From: Excoecaria cochinchinensis
Taxonomy: Eukaryota > Streptophyta > Magnoliopsida > Malpighiales > Euphorbiaceae
Reading direction: 5' to 3'
DNA: 64,000 bases
Assembly (NCBI GenBank): GCA_947683425.1
Contig: CANTUQ010000020.1
Span: forward strand, 2,702,001 to 2,766,000
Shown here: positions 11,432 to 23,499 of the stretch, in pieces
How the letters are laid out: every line of letters starts with the position of its first letter
How positions within the stretch are numbered: the first letter of the stretch is position 1
Notes under the pieces: model-generated
The model's input: only the letters and a program-made list of their open reading frames with translations
Databases searched by the model: none
What the model was told of the DNA's origin: nothing
Made by a program: the position numbers and the translations under genes

Positions 11432-11856
11432 GAGAGAAAAAAAAATTAAAAAGAGCTTGAAGAGAGGGCTTAGAGAAGAAATAAAAATGGGGAGAGTATT
11501 TTGGAAAATTCATCTTTCAAAAAGTGGATTTTCTTCCTTTGATTCCCTTGAACCCAAAAAAAGAAAAAAAATTTTGAGTTTGATCTCAACTTGACATAGG
11601 GAAATTGATTCCCTTTCCTTGGGTTTATTATCAAACAAAAATAAAAAATTATTTGGTTTCATTCTATCGTTTTTTTTTTTTGAGTCTTTGAGCGAATCTA
11701 TTTTGAACCTTGACAAGGAAAGTCGGATTGAAAAATCTTGATTCTATATCATCAAATCTGAGGGTAAAGATTCTTGAATCCATTTTCATCATTTCATTTC
11801 ATTTTATTTGTCATTATTATTGTTAATATTGTTGTTGTTACTGTTAACGTTACCTC

Positions 11857-11907
<51 letters not shown>

Positions 11908-12986
11908 CAATGTTGTTATTATCATTATTATTGTTGTTGTATCATTTGTATGGTTAATTTTGCATAATTCATTAAATCTTTTTGCATGTGTATGATTTGT
12001 ACCTTAAAGTCACACGTTTAATTTAACCCATTTCATTTTCTACATGAATATTAAGCGTCATTTGTATTTATCTTGTTTTTATGTTTATATGGTTAATTTT
12101 AGAATTATTACTAACATTTTTTATCGTTGTTTTTCTTATTTGGGGTTAAAATGTGATCTTATTTATGTGAGCGCCTTCGTGACCAAGTTAAAGGGTCACG
12201 ATGCGCAGGAGGCTACATCACTTGAGTGAGACCTTACCAACCCTTTATTTGTGTAATTGTATTTGTTTACAAATCAAATAGTCTTATTTCATACGTGTGT
12301 CAGTTAAAAAATCACAAAAATATTTTTTTGTCTAAATTTGGATTTTATTAATAAATTAGGACCAATGTCTTTGATCTTAGCCAACGAATATAAAAATATC
12401 ATGAATTAAAATGAAGAGTTAAACTTTCTAAAAATGGGATCACTCATCCCAGTTTTCAAGCCAATAGCCGAAATAACTCTTCGATCCCTCTTTAAGCAAT
12501 ACGCCCTGATCATGAAGGAACCAATGTTTCTAAACCGAATAAATATCTCAATTTGTGCATGTCTCCTCATTTGATTAATTTTTGCTTAAATTGTTTAGAT
12601 TTATGTTATATATCTTGTGGGTCCTTGTAATTAATTATTTTTTGGGCAATTTTATTTAGCTTTCTTTCATTTGGGGATTGTATCTTGTCCCAATTTCCAT
12701 TTTAATTTTATTTAGCTTTTCTTTTCATTTGGGGGACTGTATTTGTTCCATTTTCTCCTTTGTAAATGGTGTGGTTTTGTGTGTTTACTGCCTTATTTAC
12801 CGCTTTCTTTGCAACTTTCATTTATCGCTTTCTTAGTGCTTGTAATGCGCCTTTAATAAAATGTATCGAATCGCGTGAGAGGAGAGATGAAATTTTCTAA
12901 TCTAAAAGCTCATTTATAATTAAACAAAGCATAAATAAGTGTGGAGGTTAGATGACCTTTCCCAATTTCTTGTAAACTGAGTTGCA
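11432..12986 (+). mobile_element. O6: Ogre-like LTR leader/U5, first part
   Basis: Starts directly after O5's LTR start with an A-rich leader, has the family word 'atctgagggtaaagattcttg' near 11757 and 'gaccaatgtctttgatc' near 12361, and stops in the 'cccaatttct' block of U5 where solo LTR A is inserted. The LTR resumes at 16316. Confidence 0.65.
11857..11906 (+). repeat. (ATT)n microsatellite
   Basis: About 16 ATT units within O6; translated frames here give poly-Ile and are not genes. Confidence 0.9.
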
Positions 12987-13527
12987 TGTAACACCCTATG
13001 TTCCAATTAAGTTACTGTTCATTTTAATCCGATAAACCTAATTGAACTAATCAGTTTATTAAATAGACCATTAATTGAAATCGGTAATTTTTTTTGAATA
13101 GTACCATATGAATAGTGTCATACAGCTAGACAAATTACTTAAGTCTATTAACAATTATTAATTAATCAATAAACTTAACATTACTATTTTAATTCGTTAT
13201 CAATTATGCCGATTGACCTATAACTGTCTAATTTACTTTACCAATGGTATTAACTTAATTTCTACCAATTATTAGGCATGCCCAACACTCATTCACAGAC
13301 ATTCAGTCACATGCAATGAAACTATTACACACATAACCTAGTGACCGTTATAATAATCTATTACAGACCAAAACTCAAAAGTAATATTATAAGACATATA
13401 CATGCCAAACTTCTTAATATACTTAAATATTCCAATTAATTTCTTCCATATCAATTCCAAAGTGTGAGGTATGCTCTGCTCCCAAAATCCTACGGAGTAC
13501 CTACATACAGTCAAATAAAACTACGTG

Positions 13528-13548
13528 CTGAGCATTAAATATGCCCAG
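13528..13548 (-). other. Conserved LTR hairpin (A)
   Basis: CTGAGCAT-TAAAT-ATGCCCAG, an 8 bp stem with one A-C mismatch, 541 bp from the LTR 3' end. Same position class as the CTAAGCG hairpins of the other families. Confidence 0.55.
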
Positions 13549-15139
13549 TGGTGATTGTAATTCCAGAAATTTCCACTTAAACTAATTTCACATGCATGAA
13601 TAATATTCAATAAATAATATCTAAATATTCATAATTAAACTTATTCAATGTAATTACCAATTATTCATGCAATATTATATTTAATTATCTTTAAATCCTA
13701 TAATTATGAAAATTACACAATTAACACATAATTATTCTTAATTACCATTTTATCCTCAATTTAAGGTAATATTTTATTTATACCCTTAAACTTTTTCAAA
13801 ATGACGAAAATGCCATTGGTTCAATACTTCACCAAAATTTCATTTATGCCATTAGTTCATTTTAATTTCACTAACATTACTTTTATGCCACTAGTTTAAT
13901 TATTTTCACTAATATTATAATTTTTATCATTAATTTACATGCTAAATTACGGTTTTACCCTCCAATTACCATTTTCAAGCCAAATTACATTTTTACCCCT
14001 AAAAGGGGCAAATTTTCATATTTAACCATTTATTTACATTTTTACCCTTATTAACCATTCTGAACACATATATGCACAAAATTACCATTTTGCCCTCAAC
14101 TTTTTATATAATAATATTTATGTCATTTTTCCACATAAATATTATTTTAATCACATTTTAACTATTTTAATCTCATTTTTACCATTATGCCCCTGTAACA
14201 CACTTGCAGACTCTGAATGTAGGATAAATGAGATGTGAACTCCAAAAGTTCACAGAAATACCAGAGGAGTCCTGTGGGACCACCATTGTCTTTAAATACA
14301 ATGCAGTACAATTTCAATATTCAGATACAGTGAGGTAGGACCATTATTGGCCTACTAATAAGTGAGATGCCATGCTCGCACCCGCGGTCTTATGTCCCTA
14401 TGGCATGCCAACATATCCCGAACTAGACTTGACTACCAGATCACACATTGGGCAATATTATTTTATTTTTCACATTATTAATGTGATATACATATATTTC
14501 ACGGTATATCATCATAATATCTTATTATTTTTCATACCATTTCATCATTACACATGTGATCATCATCATTACATCAGCACATGCCATGTAAACTCATTAT
14601 TTCATCATGGTACACATGCATACATACATGCATACGGCTCACATACCAATTTATTTATATTAATTATTTTTATCAATTTTATCATTTATTTAGGCCAATT
14701 TCATGTTGTATAACATCACCATACCATCAATTTCCATGAAACCACATCAAAATCATGACTTTACACATGATATACATTCGGCCATACATAGATCACATAC
14801 CTCATGATGTCTTCACATGCTCTAACACATACTATTCTTTATTTCACATGCCAAATACCATAGATCCATCATAAATATACATAAAACATCATGAAAACAA
14901 ATGAAAATCACATGATTCACATTCGGCCAAAGAAGGAATTTTTCACACAAAATTTATTTCTTCATTTTAATCATCCATACAATCATTTTTAACATCCCTA
15001 AGCATGAATATCATGTTATTTTTAATTAAACATGCATAAATCACATACTTTCTTCACAAACATAACCTAAATCCATACTTTTACCATGGAATTAAATGGA
15101 ATTTGCAATCACGAACCTCAAGTCCTTGTAATATTCTTC

Positions 15140-15175
15140 TCAATTTTCATTTTCCTTGCCCTTAGCTTGCTTAGA
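15140..15175 (-). other. LTR micro-ORF, KGKE motif (A)
   Basis: Minus-strand frame ...SKQAKGKENEN then TGA at 15142-15140. No ATG in frame back to the previous stop. A consensus splice donor GAG^GTAAGT starts an intron at 15338, upstream in sense orientation. See the micro-ORF finding. Confidence 0.4.
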
Positions 15176-16315
15176 GGTTCCTTCACCTAATGGACAAAAT
15201 TATGTACAAACACAAAAATTAAGATTTTATCAAAACCAAATTTCCTTTCACCAAATAAATTTTATAAACATCATATTTACATCCTAAAGTAGCCTTAGGA
15301 ACCTTAAAACAAAATTAAAAAATATCTAAATCACTTACCTCAATTTTACACCTAAACTTTTAAGTCTAGATTTCACCCACTTTTACTTCTTCAAAAAAAA
15401 TTATGAGACTGCCAATGGATTCTAGAGGAGCTAAATTATGTTAGAGAGGTTTGATTTTGGGATGAAATGAAGGAAAGATGAAAGAAAAATGGTGGAGGAG
15501 GGAGGAGAAGTAATTCGACCAAGAGAGGAAGCAGGAAGTTGGCTGAAAAGAAAAATAATCCAAGGGATTTCTAGAAATTTGAATGTATTTACATGGGTTC
15601 AATTGGACCGAACCGGGTCTAAGCCGGTTTGGTCCAATTTCAGTTTTCGGGTTATTTTTCACTATTTTAGTGTAAATGAATGTTCCTGAACTCATTTTCA
15701 CTCCCAAACAATTCCAACATTCTTAAAATATCAAAAATAGTTTCTCTGCAAAATTTTAGCTCAATCAAAGTCGGTTTCGGGTCCGATTCACTTAAATCGG
15801 TCCAATTCGATTCAGTCCGATTTTGCCGTAAAATACAATTCTAATGCTGTTAAAAATTTTTAAAAATCATTCTATGCCTTTAATCATCTTACAGTAGACC
15901 CTTTTATCCACTCTAACCATTTAAAAAAATTCGGTCAAAGTTCAGTCAAACTTTGGTTCAACCGAACCGAACGAGAGGAAACTTCAGACTGACTTTCGAG
16001 AGTCTAAATGACCTCGTTTTTACACGAGATTATACCATTTTCGTCCATTTAACATCCTCTTTCTAATGGTGAAATAAAATATTTTTGGACACTATTCACC
16101 CTAAAATTACAATTCACGAGTCCCACAGTTATTATTCACGGGACTAGTCAAAGATACTGTCACTATTCATGAGATCCAGTCAATAATGATATTACTATTT
16201 ATGGGACCTAGTCAATGATGACAATACTATTCATGGGGCCCACTTTTACTATTCATCAGCCCCACCTGGACCCACTTTTACTATTCACCGAAATAAATAG
16301 TTTTGGGCCATTACA

Positions 16316-16500
16316 TGGCGACTCCAAAATACCTAAAAGGTACCTAAAGGTTTCATTAGGCTAGATAAACTTCTCCAATGTTCTAATGGGTGGGGATTCA
16401 AAAATGTCTCATGTTACCCAAGATAAAATGACGTGAACCAATCCCTCGAGTCCTAAAAGCGGGACAATAAGAGGGTCCTTCCGGTTCGGCGTGCATCACA
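16316..16500 (+). mobile_element. O6: Ogre-like LTR U5, second part
   Basis: Resumes the U5 repeats interrupted at 12986 ('ctagataaacttctccaatgt', 'cgagtcctaaaagcggga') and ends at 'ggcgtgcatcaca', the family's U5 end (compare 8594). It abuts B's truncated LTR rather than a primer site. Confidence 0.7.
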
Positions 16501-16610
16501 CATACTTATTATTCTTCAATTTATATTCTTTGGTTTTGCTCCCAAAATTTGATATATGCTTGGCTCTCCGTCCTAAGGAGTACCTACATGCACTCAAATA
16601 AAATTACGTG

Positions 16611-16631
16611 CTGATCATTAATTATGATCAG
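16611..16631 (-). other. Conserved LTR hairpin (B)
   Basis: CTGATCAT-TAATT-ATGATCAG, a perfect 8 bp stem. The stem sequence differs from the CTAAGCG/CGCTTAG form at several pairs, always on both sides, so pairing is preserved. Confidence 0.65.
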
Positions 16632-18054
16632 TGGTGATTACAAATCCAGAGTTTTCTATTTAATTAAAATGACATGCATAAAATGCTAATTTTATGACGT
16701 TTAAATTATTAAATTAAATTAATATTTAATTCATTAAATCCTTAATCATGCAATAATATTCACTTTTACAATTAAATTCTTCATTTTATCACGTATAAGC
16801 AATTAGTACGCATAATTATCCACATTTACCATTTAGTCCTTAAAATATGGCATAATTATGTTTTGGTCCCTAAATATTTCTTAATTACAAAAATGCCCTT
16901 AATTCATTTTCTTACACTTTTAATCATTTCTAAGTATGCAAATTACCAATTGGTCCCTAATTTCACCAAGTCACACCAAATTACATTTTAGTCCCTAAAA
17001 AGTCACCAATTCATATATTTACTCGTTTAACTCCATTTTTACCCTTTTTAACACTTATTACACTAATTATGGCCAAATTACCATTTTACCCCTAAACTTT
17101 TTATTTTCTTTCATTTGAGTCCTTTTTTAACATAAATTTCATTTTTACTTCATTTTAAGCATATATTTCCCATTTTTATCATTTTGCCCCTTTCGTAATA
17201 CTGGCAGAAATCCTAGAACTAGATAAACGAGAAATGAACCCTAAAGGTTCAATACACTTAGAGGGACCCCGAAGGACCACCTCCATATTATTCATTGGGC
17301 ATTCTTGACATTCAATACAATGAGTAGGACCATCATTGGCCTATAATAAGTGAGACATCATGCTCACTCCCGCGGTTTAGTGTTCCTATGGCTAGCCATT
17401 ATATCCCGAGCTAGATTTGACTACCAGAATACTACATAGGGCATTATATTATTCCAATTATGCATTTTTATTTCACCATATGTACAATTTATGGAATTTT
17501 AACATACCATTCCATTTTTTCAATCATTATATCATTAAACTCATCATTTCATCATGACACACCATTCGGCCAACATGACATACATTAACCATAAATTATT
17601 TTTATTTCATTTATCATTCATTTAGTTAGATTACATGTTAATTAATCTAACTATACCGTGGCATGACATCACAACACATAAAAATGATGTCTTTCACCAT
17701 GTCTAGCATTCGGCCATGACATGTATAATTCATTGTGTTCATTTTTCTTTACTTTATGCATTCAATTAACTAGATCTCATGTCACACATCACTTATACAT
17801 CATTTATATGCCATAAACATCATGCATAACATGTAAAATTCATGACATATTATTCGACCAACATGCATCATCATCATCAAAATTTTTCTTTCCATTTTAA
17901 TCATTCAAATCATGATTTCTAACCTTCCTAAGCATGTCTATATGGTTAGATTCAATTAAACATGCATATTTTACATACTTTGCTCTTAAACATAACCTAA
18001 AATCAAGTTTAAGCCAAGGAAAATCACTAACCTTAAATCCTTGCTTTACACCAC

Positions 18055-18100
18055 TTAGTACTCTTTTTCCTTGCCTTTATCTTTGAAGGGACCTTCCTCT
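18055..18100 (-). other. LTR micro-ORF, KGKE motif (B)
   Basis: Minus-strand frame ...GPFKDKGKEKEY then TAA at 18057-18055. No in-frame ATG seen before the preceding stop. Confidence 0.4.
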
Positions 18101-19218
18101 CCATGATTACCTATGGAGGTCGAATACACACATCAATCTTTCACTCAAAATCTTACTTTATTTTTGCAAGATAATTACATAAATACAACCTACATGTCTT
18201 ATAGTATCCATAGGAACCTTTAAACACAATTAAAAAAAATTCCTAAATCAATTACCTCAATCTTACACCAAAACTTCCAAGTATAGGTTTTTCTCACTCA
18301 ATTCACTTCAAATGGACTCCAATCTTCACTATTATATTGTAGGTGAGCTGAAATTCACTTAGGAGGTTGTTAGGTTTTAGGGTAAGATGAGGAGAGAATT
18401 GAAGAAAGATGGAGGAGGAAGTAGAGTGTTCAATTCGACCAAGCAAGTGGGAGATAAGGCTGCAACTTTTTATTGGTATTATCTTCACAAGGCTGATATT
18501 TATGTTATTTATAGGTGATCTAATGGGTTGGGCTTGGTCCAACAAAGGTAATCCAATCTATATAGGCCCAAATTTTGTTTTTAAGCCCATTTTTGAGCCC
18601 AAAGGGAAATTTATCATTTTTGCAATTTAATTTCTATCTAAACCAGTTCCATCATTCTTAGAATATGGGATATAGCCTCCATATAAAATTTTAGCTCAAT
18701 CAGAGTTCATTTGAGGTCCGGTTCAATTAAACCAGTTCGATTAGACACTTTTTCTGTGCTGCCGTAAAATTAAATTTTTCACTGTCTAATATCTCTAAAT
18801 ACCATCTAGAGTCATTTTATACCTTTAAAATATCATTTTGACTCTATTTATCATTTTTGAAAATTAAGTCAAAACTTGGTCAAACCCGGTTACTATTTGA
18901 ATCGAACTAGGGGCCAACTTCGGTTTGACTTTCGGCAGCTTATTTGACCTCCTTTTTGTGCTAGTTTTTATCACTAGACTTCTAATAGTCCGCAGATCAA
19001 AATTGCCAAATAAAATTTTTTTAGTACACAACTGCCATTTTCAGCTGTTTTGCTACCCAATAGGTCACCCATCATAGGATTGTCATGCCTCTGGCACGCT
19101 TAACTTTTTAACTTTACTGTAATTAAAGGTACTAAAACTATCATTATCATGCCTAAATCACCTTAAAGACTCTATAGATTTTACTGATCATTGCTAAGCT
19201 AGAATCTGGGCCATTATA

Positions 19219-19256
19219 ATTCTCCCCTGCCAATTAAAATTTCGACCTCGAAATTT
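19219..19256 (-). promoter_or_regulatory. B polypurine tract and upstream palindrome
   Basis: Minus-strand GGCAGGGGAGAAT (19231-19219) directly precedes the 3' LTR. Upstream, 19237-19256 is AAATTTCGAGGTCGAAATTT, a nearly perfect palindrome shared with Z1, Z2 and F. Confidence 0.75.
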
Positions 19257-20308
19257 TACTTGTAATGAAGAGTTGTGGAAATTGTTGTCGCATTGACTCT
19301 TCTAGTTCCCACATTGCTTCTTCAATATTGTGGTGGTGCCAGAGTACCTTTACCAGCGGGATTTGTTTGTTTCTGAGTTACTTAACTTCTTTGGCTAGTA
19401 TCTTTACTGGGTACTATTCATAAGTCAAATCGGGTTGTATAATGATTTCTTTAGGTTTGATGACATGGCTTGGATCAAATCGATATCTCCGCAACATCGA
19501 TACATGGAAGACATCATGAATCTTTTCCAGTTCCCGAGGTAATTTCAATCTATAAGCTACTGGTCCCACTCGCTGAATGATCTCGTAGGGGCCGATGAAT
19601 CTTGGACTTAATTTGCCTTTCTTTCTAAACCTCAGAATTCTCTTCCATGGAGAAACTCTCATAAATAATTTGTCTCCAACTTGAAATTCTATATCTTTTC
19701 TCTTTAGGTCTGCATAGGATTTCTGTCAATCCATAGCTTCTTTTAATCTATCTTTGATCACCCGTACCTTTTATTCGGTTTCCCGAACCAAATCTAACCC
19801 CACAATCTTCTTTTCACTCAACTCTATCCAACAAAGAGGAGTCTTGCATTTTCTACCATATAGAGCTTCATAAGGATCCATTTTGAAGCTAGACTGGTAA
19901 CTATTGTTATAAGGAAATTCTACCAAAGGCAAATATTTCTCTCAACTGGAACCAAATTCAAGAACACAACATCTTAACATGTCTTCCAATACCTGGATTA
20001 CACACTTAGATTGTCCGTTAGTTTGGGGGTGGAAAGCTGTGCTAAAATGTAACTTTGTCCCCAATGCTTCCTGCAGTCTCTTGCAAAACTAGGATGTGAA
20101 CCTTGGATCCATATCTAAAATGATGGAAGATGGCATACCATGCAACCTCACAATCTCACTGATATACAATTTTGCCAACCTGGCAAGCAGATAATCCATT
20201 ATGACAAGTAGAAAATGAGCTGATTTAGTGAGTCTATCAATGATCACCCAAACAACATCATGCTTCTTTCTAGTAAGTGGAAGCCCCGTCATAAAATCCA
20301 TGGTTATC
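19232..20308 (-). pseudogene. B integrase core and chromodomain remnant
   Basis: Read on the minus strand from 20308: MDFMTGLP...IIDRLTKSAHF (first catalytic Asp kept), then ...LDMDPRFTS (second Asp kept), a TAG stop near 20090, the HPQTNGQS stretch where the catalytic Glu is replaced by Lys (SKCVIQ), further stops, the GPY-type module KLSPRFIGPYEI near 19600, and a chromodomain ending about 19240 (VKVLWHHHNIEEAMWE). The order integrase, GPY/F, chromodomain marks a chromovirus. Catalysis is lost. It is interrupted at 20308 by O7, and the upstream pol continues at 21638. Confidence 0.8.
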
Positions 20309-20803
20309 TTTAGACACCGGGTCTTGAGTCAGCCCAGACCAGGGTCACCCAATAATAAAAGTAATGCCTGTCCACAAGCAAAAAAGTTTAAAATGATGAT
20401 TTTCTTGTCAAAATTATTTTTTAGAACTAAAAAATAAAAAAAAATTAAAAAAAAAGGAGTTTGGAAATTATAGTACTTTAGTCAAAATTGTTATTTAAAA
20501 AAAAAATTTGGACATTTTCAGCCACCGGCACAAGAGGGCAGGCCTCCCTTGCGCGGGCAGCGAGCACTAGCGCGCAGCGCATCCCTTGCCTGCTGCACAT
20601 GGCGCACGCGCCCATCGGTCGCCCTAGTCTGCCAAAATTCTAATTTTTCACCCAAAATCGGGATTTTTTCCCCAAATTTTATTTTTTATCCCATTTTTTT
20701 AAGGATTTTCATGATTTTTTCCATTTTTAAATTAAGATAAGGAATAATCTGATTTAAAATTTATTTAGTTTTTCTTAATTAATTAGATTTTCACAAAAAA
20801 TCA

Positions 20804-20812
20804 TATAAATAG
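20804..20812 (+). promoter_or_regulatory. LTR TATA box (O7)
   Basis: TATAAATAG, at the same relative place as TATAAATAG in O8. It would set the start of the Ogre-like transcript, making the following CT-rich sequence the leader. Confidence 0.6.
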
Positions 20813-21410
20813 AAAAATTTAGAAAGAAAAAAGGGGGGAATTCTTTTAGGTTAAAATTTTTATGTTCTCTTCTCTTCTTCTTCAATAGAATTCTCTCTAC
20901 ATTTCTTTTCAGTTTTCTTCTTCAAATAAATTTCTTAAGGTTACAAAATTTAATTCTTAATCAATATTTTTTCTTGAGACAAAAAAATAATTCTTTATTC
21001 TTGAGTAATTTTTTACTTTTCTTTAATCAATAATCTTTCTTGAGATAAAAAAAATAATTCTTTATTCTTGAGAATTTTTATTTTCTTCCATCGTTTTTTT
21101 AAACAATTTTTCTTTCTTGAAATAAAACTCCAATTTCATTATTTTTAATTCTAATTTTGCAGATCAAAGTAAGAAAATCAATCATATTTCTCCCTCCATC
21201 GAATATGAATTTTGAGGGTAAATAATCTGGGTTCGATCCCTTATTTTTATTTTCTTTTATTTATTTTCTTTGTTCATGTTTAATTAGTCATCATGTAGAT
21301 CTTTAGATCTATTGCGTATTTGTTTATTTTATGTAATCTTAGTCATAGATTTAACATTTTTTACCATTTTCTTTGTTCCTTTTTTATTTATTTTATTATT
21401 CATCCTTCTT

Positions 21411-21419
21411 TTATTATTA

Positions 21420-21463
<44 letters not shown>

Positions 21464-21467
21464 GTTA

Positions 21468-21522
<55 letters not shown>

Positions 21523-21542
21523 CATCATCATCATCATCATCA
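21411..21542 (+). repeat. (TTA)n then (TCA)n microsatellite
   Basis: About 110 bp of TTA with two TTG interruptions, then seven TCA/ATC units. It makes poly-Leu, poly-Ile and poly-Tyr frames that are not genes. Confidence 0.95.
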
Positions 21543-21637
21543 TGTTTATGTTTTATGTATTAATCTATTAATATGTTGATTTATTGGTTTCAATCATGTC
21601 ATTTAATTTATTTGTCATTCATAATGCATTTTTTTGT

Positions 21638-21731
21638 TATGATGAGCTTTAGATAAGATGTTTTTTCTCAAATCAGCTTGATCAAGAACACACAATCTCT
21701 ACTTATAATAAAGACTACATCTAGACCCAGT
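21638..21731 (-). pseudogene. B pol fragment, RNase H-integrase linker
   Basis: Minus strand reads SLGLDVVFIISRDCV, then after a frameshift QADLRKNILSKAHHNK, the usual order of the stretch just before the integrase zinc-binding domain in chromoviruses. It joins in sense with 34853-34720 once Z1 is removed, and its downstream end meets O7. Confidence 0.65.
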
Positions 21732-22117
21732 GAATATGTAACACCCCCATACCCCCGGGAAGGAATATCGGGGCGCCACGCGGCTACATACGTATACATG
21801 TACATATACCGTAGCGGAAACATTAATATTAAAAGATAAGAATAATTTGGGCCCAACAAAAAGAGCTCTTATAACATATATATAAACTGTACATAATACA
21901 AAAACTTTATACTTGTTACATATTCATTTTCGGTATATATATGTATAACAGTTAACTTTTACATGCCACTTATACTATACTTCCTATGTACATAATGATG
22001 TTACTCAAAACATCACCAACCCTAATTCTATAATATACAAAAAGGGTATAACAAAAAAACTCCTAGTGGCCATCACTTGCAGATGAACGCTTTCACTGGT
22101 CCGCACCTGTCAACCTA

Positions 22118-22155
22118 CACGGAAATAAACATCCGTGCTAAGCGATAACGCTTAG
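22118..22155 (-). other. Conserved LTR double hairpin (Z1 3' LTR)
   Basis: CTAAGCG-ATAA-CGCTTAG at 22138-22155 and, directly beside it, CACGGA-AATAAACA-TCCGTG at 22118-22137. Both stems are perfect. It lies about 400 bp from the LTR 3' end. Confidence 0.75.
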
Positions 22156-22872
22156 TGGGGATGAAAATATTGTAAAGGACTTCTTTCGAAGTCACCAGTA
22201 AAATATACATATCACATACACTGCTCAAACAACTCATGCATATATTTTCACAATCATGTAAATCGTAGACTCTAATTCATATAAACATAGCATTAATCCC
22301 ATGTACTTTAACTTTTATTCATAACACTACATACAATCATTTCATGTTCACTATACACTAGCAATAACAATAAGCCTGAATTCCTTTCGTGGTGGATACG
22401 GGTAACTCTGGATACTGTTTACAGTATCTTACATATGGAGAATTAACTCAAACTCTATGGAATATACGAGATATTCCGAACTCTGGGCACAATTAAGGCC
22501 AACATGTAGCAGCTGCACTCTAGCCCTTTATAAGCATGCTTATCTATCCACTATAACGGTAATCAGGCTCCAAAATAACTCATCAACTATAATTCAAGTG
22601 CACTCATCAACTTTAGAGGCATTTAAGTCATATACAGTCTTTATTAATCATGTTCAACAACTAAAAGCATGCAACCTTTAAGTTCCACTCACAAACTCTT
22701 ATATCATACTATTATTTACATGTAATGTCAATTGGAAACATTCATATGCTTATTTCATAGGGTTAAATATGAGTTGGACATGCTATGGAAACTTATCCTA
22801 AAGTTCGGGTACAATACGGGTTCAATTCGGGAAGAAAAACACATAAAATGGTCAAAATAGAGGGGTGGAGGT

Positions 22873-23105
22873 TGTCACGAGTCGTCACGGTTGTCACCAC
22901 TCGTGACAGACTCTCTTGACAAGTCACGAGTCGTCACGGTCGTCACCACTCGTGACAAGCCTCCTCTATCACGAGTCGTCACGGTCGTCACCAGTCGTGA
23001 CAGACCTCTCTTGACAAGTCACGAGTCATCACGGTCGTCACCACTCGTGACAAGCCTCCTCTGTCACGAGTCGTCACGGTCGTCACCACTCGTGACAGAG
23101 CCACA
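22873..23105. repeat. Palindromic CpG-rich array, five units (Z1 3' LTR)
   Basis: Units of about 45 bp run from 'gtcacgagtcgtcacgg' to 'cgtcaccactcgtgac', each an imperfect inverted repeat of GTCACGAG/CTCGTGAC. The matching array in the 5' LTR (33326-33470) has three units. Confidence 0.9.
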
Positions 23106-23499
23106 GAGATCCAGACAAAATCCCAACAACATCAATTTTATTCAGACTAAACCGATATCGAAACGACATTTTTAAGCAAAACTTCCTTCTTAACAAATCT
23201 TCCCTAGGATGTTAACTTTCAAATGGGACAATTTTCAAGTCAATTGGACCTCTATAACTTGAGTTATGATCTAAACAACCTATAATATTCAAGTCACCCG
23301 ACCCAAACAGGGATGCTACGGTCTTTAACCGTTTCGAGAATCATAGGGCTAGAATTAGCTCTAGCTACCTCTTAGACATTTTTAGCTACGGATCTTAGCT
23401 TTCAGATGCAATTTGATTCAACACAATTGATGTCACACCCCAAAGTGGCCCTAGAAGAATTACAGAGTTTTGTTCGAAAAAGGTAAGTTTTCGTGTGAG

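Larger units (their letters stand above)
12987..16315 (-). mobile_element. A: solo LTR of a Tekay-like element, minus strand
   Basis: Edges are TGTAAC... at 12987 and ...TTACA at 16315, i.e. minus-strand LTR TGTAATGG...GGGTGTTACA, 3329 bp. O6 U5 resumes immediately at 16316 ('tggcgactcc' block), which shows insertion into O6. CATG flanks both edges (12985-12988 and 16314-16317) but overlaps the LTR ends, so a clean 5 bp duplication is not proven. It has no internal region, hence solo LTR. It is a diverged sister of B's 3' LTR (16501-19218): both carry 'gtgctga...cagtggtgatt', 'cccgcggt' and 'tatcccgaactaga/gctaga' blocks. The gene-less sequence contains repeated 'accattttaccc' motifs. Confidence 0.75.
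16501..19218 (-). mobile_element. B: 3' LTR of Tekay-like element, minus strand
   Basis: The right edge is set by the polypurine tract at 19219-19231, after which the minus-strand LTR begins TATAATGG (expected TGTAATGG). The left end, which should end in ...GTGTTACA, is missing about 0.4 kb compared with LTR A, so the LTR was truncated where it meets O6. It carries a perfect hairpin (16611), a KGKE micro-ORF (18055) and a weak splice donor (GTAATT) near 18260. Confidence 0.75.
20309..21637 (+). mobile_element. O7: Ogre-like LTR 5' part inserted in B integrase
   Basis: Begins (T)TTAGACACCGGGTC at 20309, close to the family's TGTAGACACC start, then has a GC-rich block (20520-20640), TATA box, leader, 'tttgagggtaaataatctggg' near 21211 and a long TTA run. 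It ends near 21637 inside the AT-rich U5 zone, where B's pol resumes. About 90 codons of B's integrase zinc region are missing at the junctions. Confidence 0.7.
21737..23430 (-). repeat. Z1 3' LTR, distal part
   Basis: Ends (sense) GGGGGTATGGGGGTGTTACA at 21737. Together with 29886-30803 it makes a 2612 bp LTR, 86 bp longer than the 5' LTR because of two extra units in the palindromic array at 22873-23105. Confidence 0.9.

Noticed and set aside
12985..16317. CATG as a target duplication of solo LTR A
   Set aside because: Only 4 bp and overlapping the TG and CA of the LTR ends, so it may be coincidence; kept only as a note.
21312..21579. Long frames of poly-Leu, poly-Ile and poly-Tyr
   Set aside because: They are the three readings of a TTA microsatellite inside an Ogre-like LTR.
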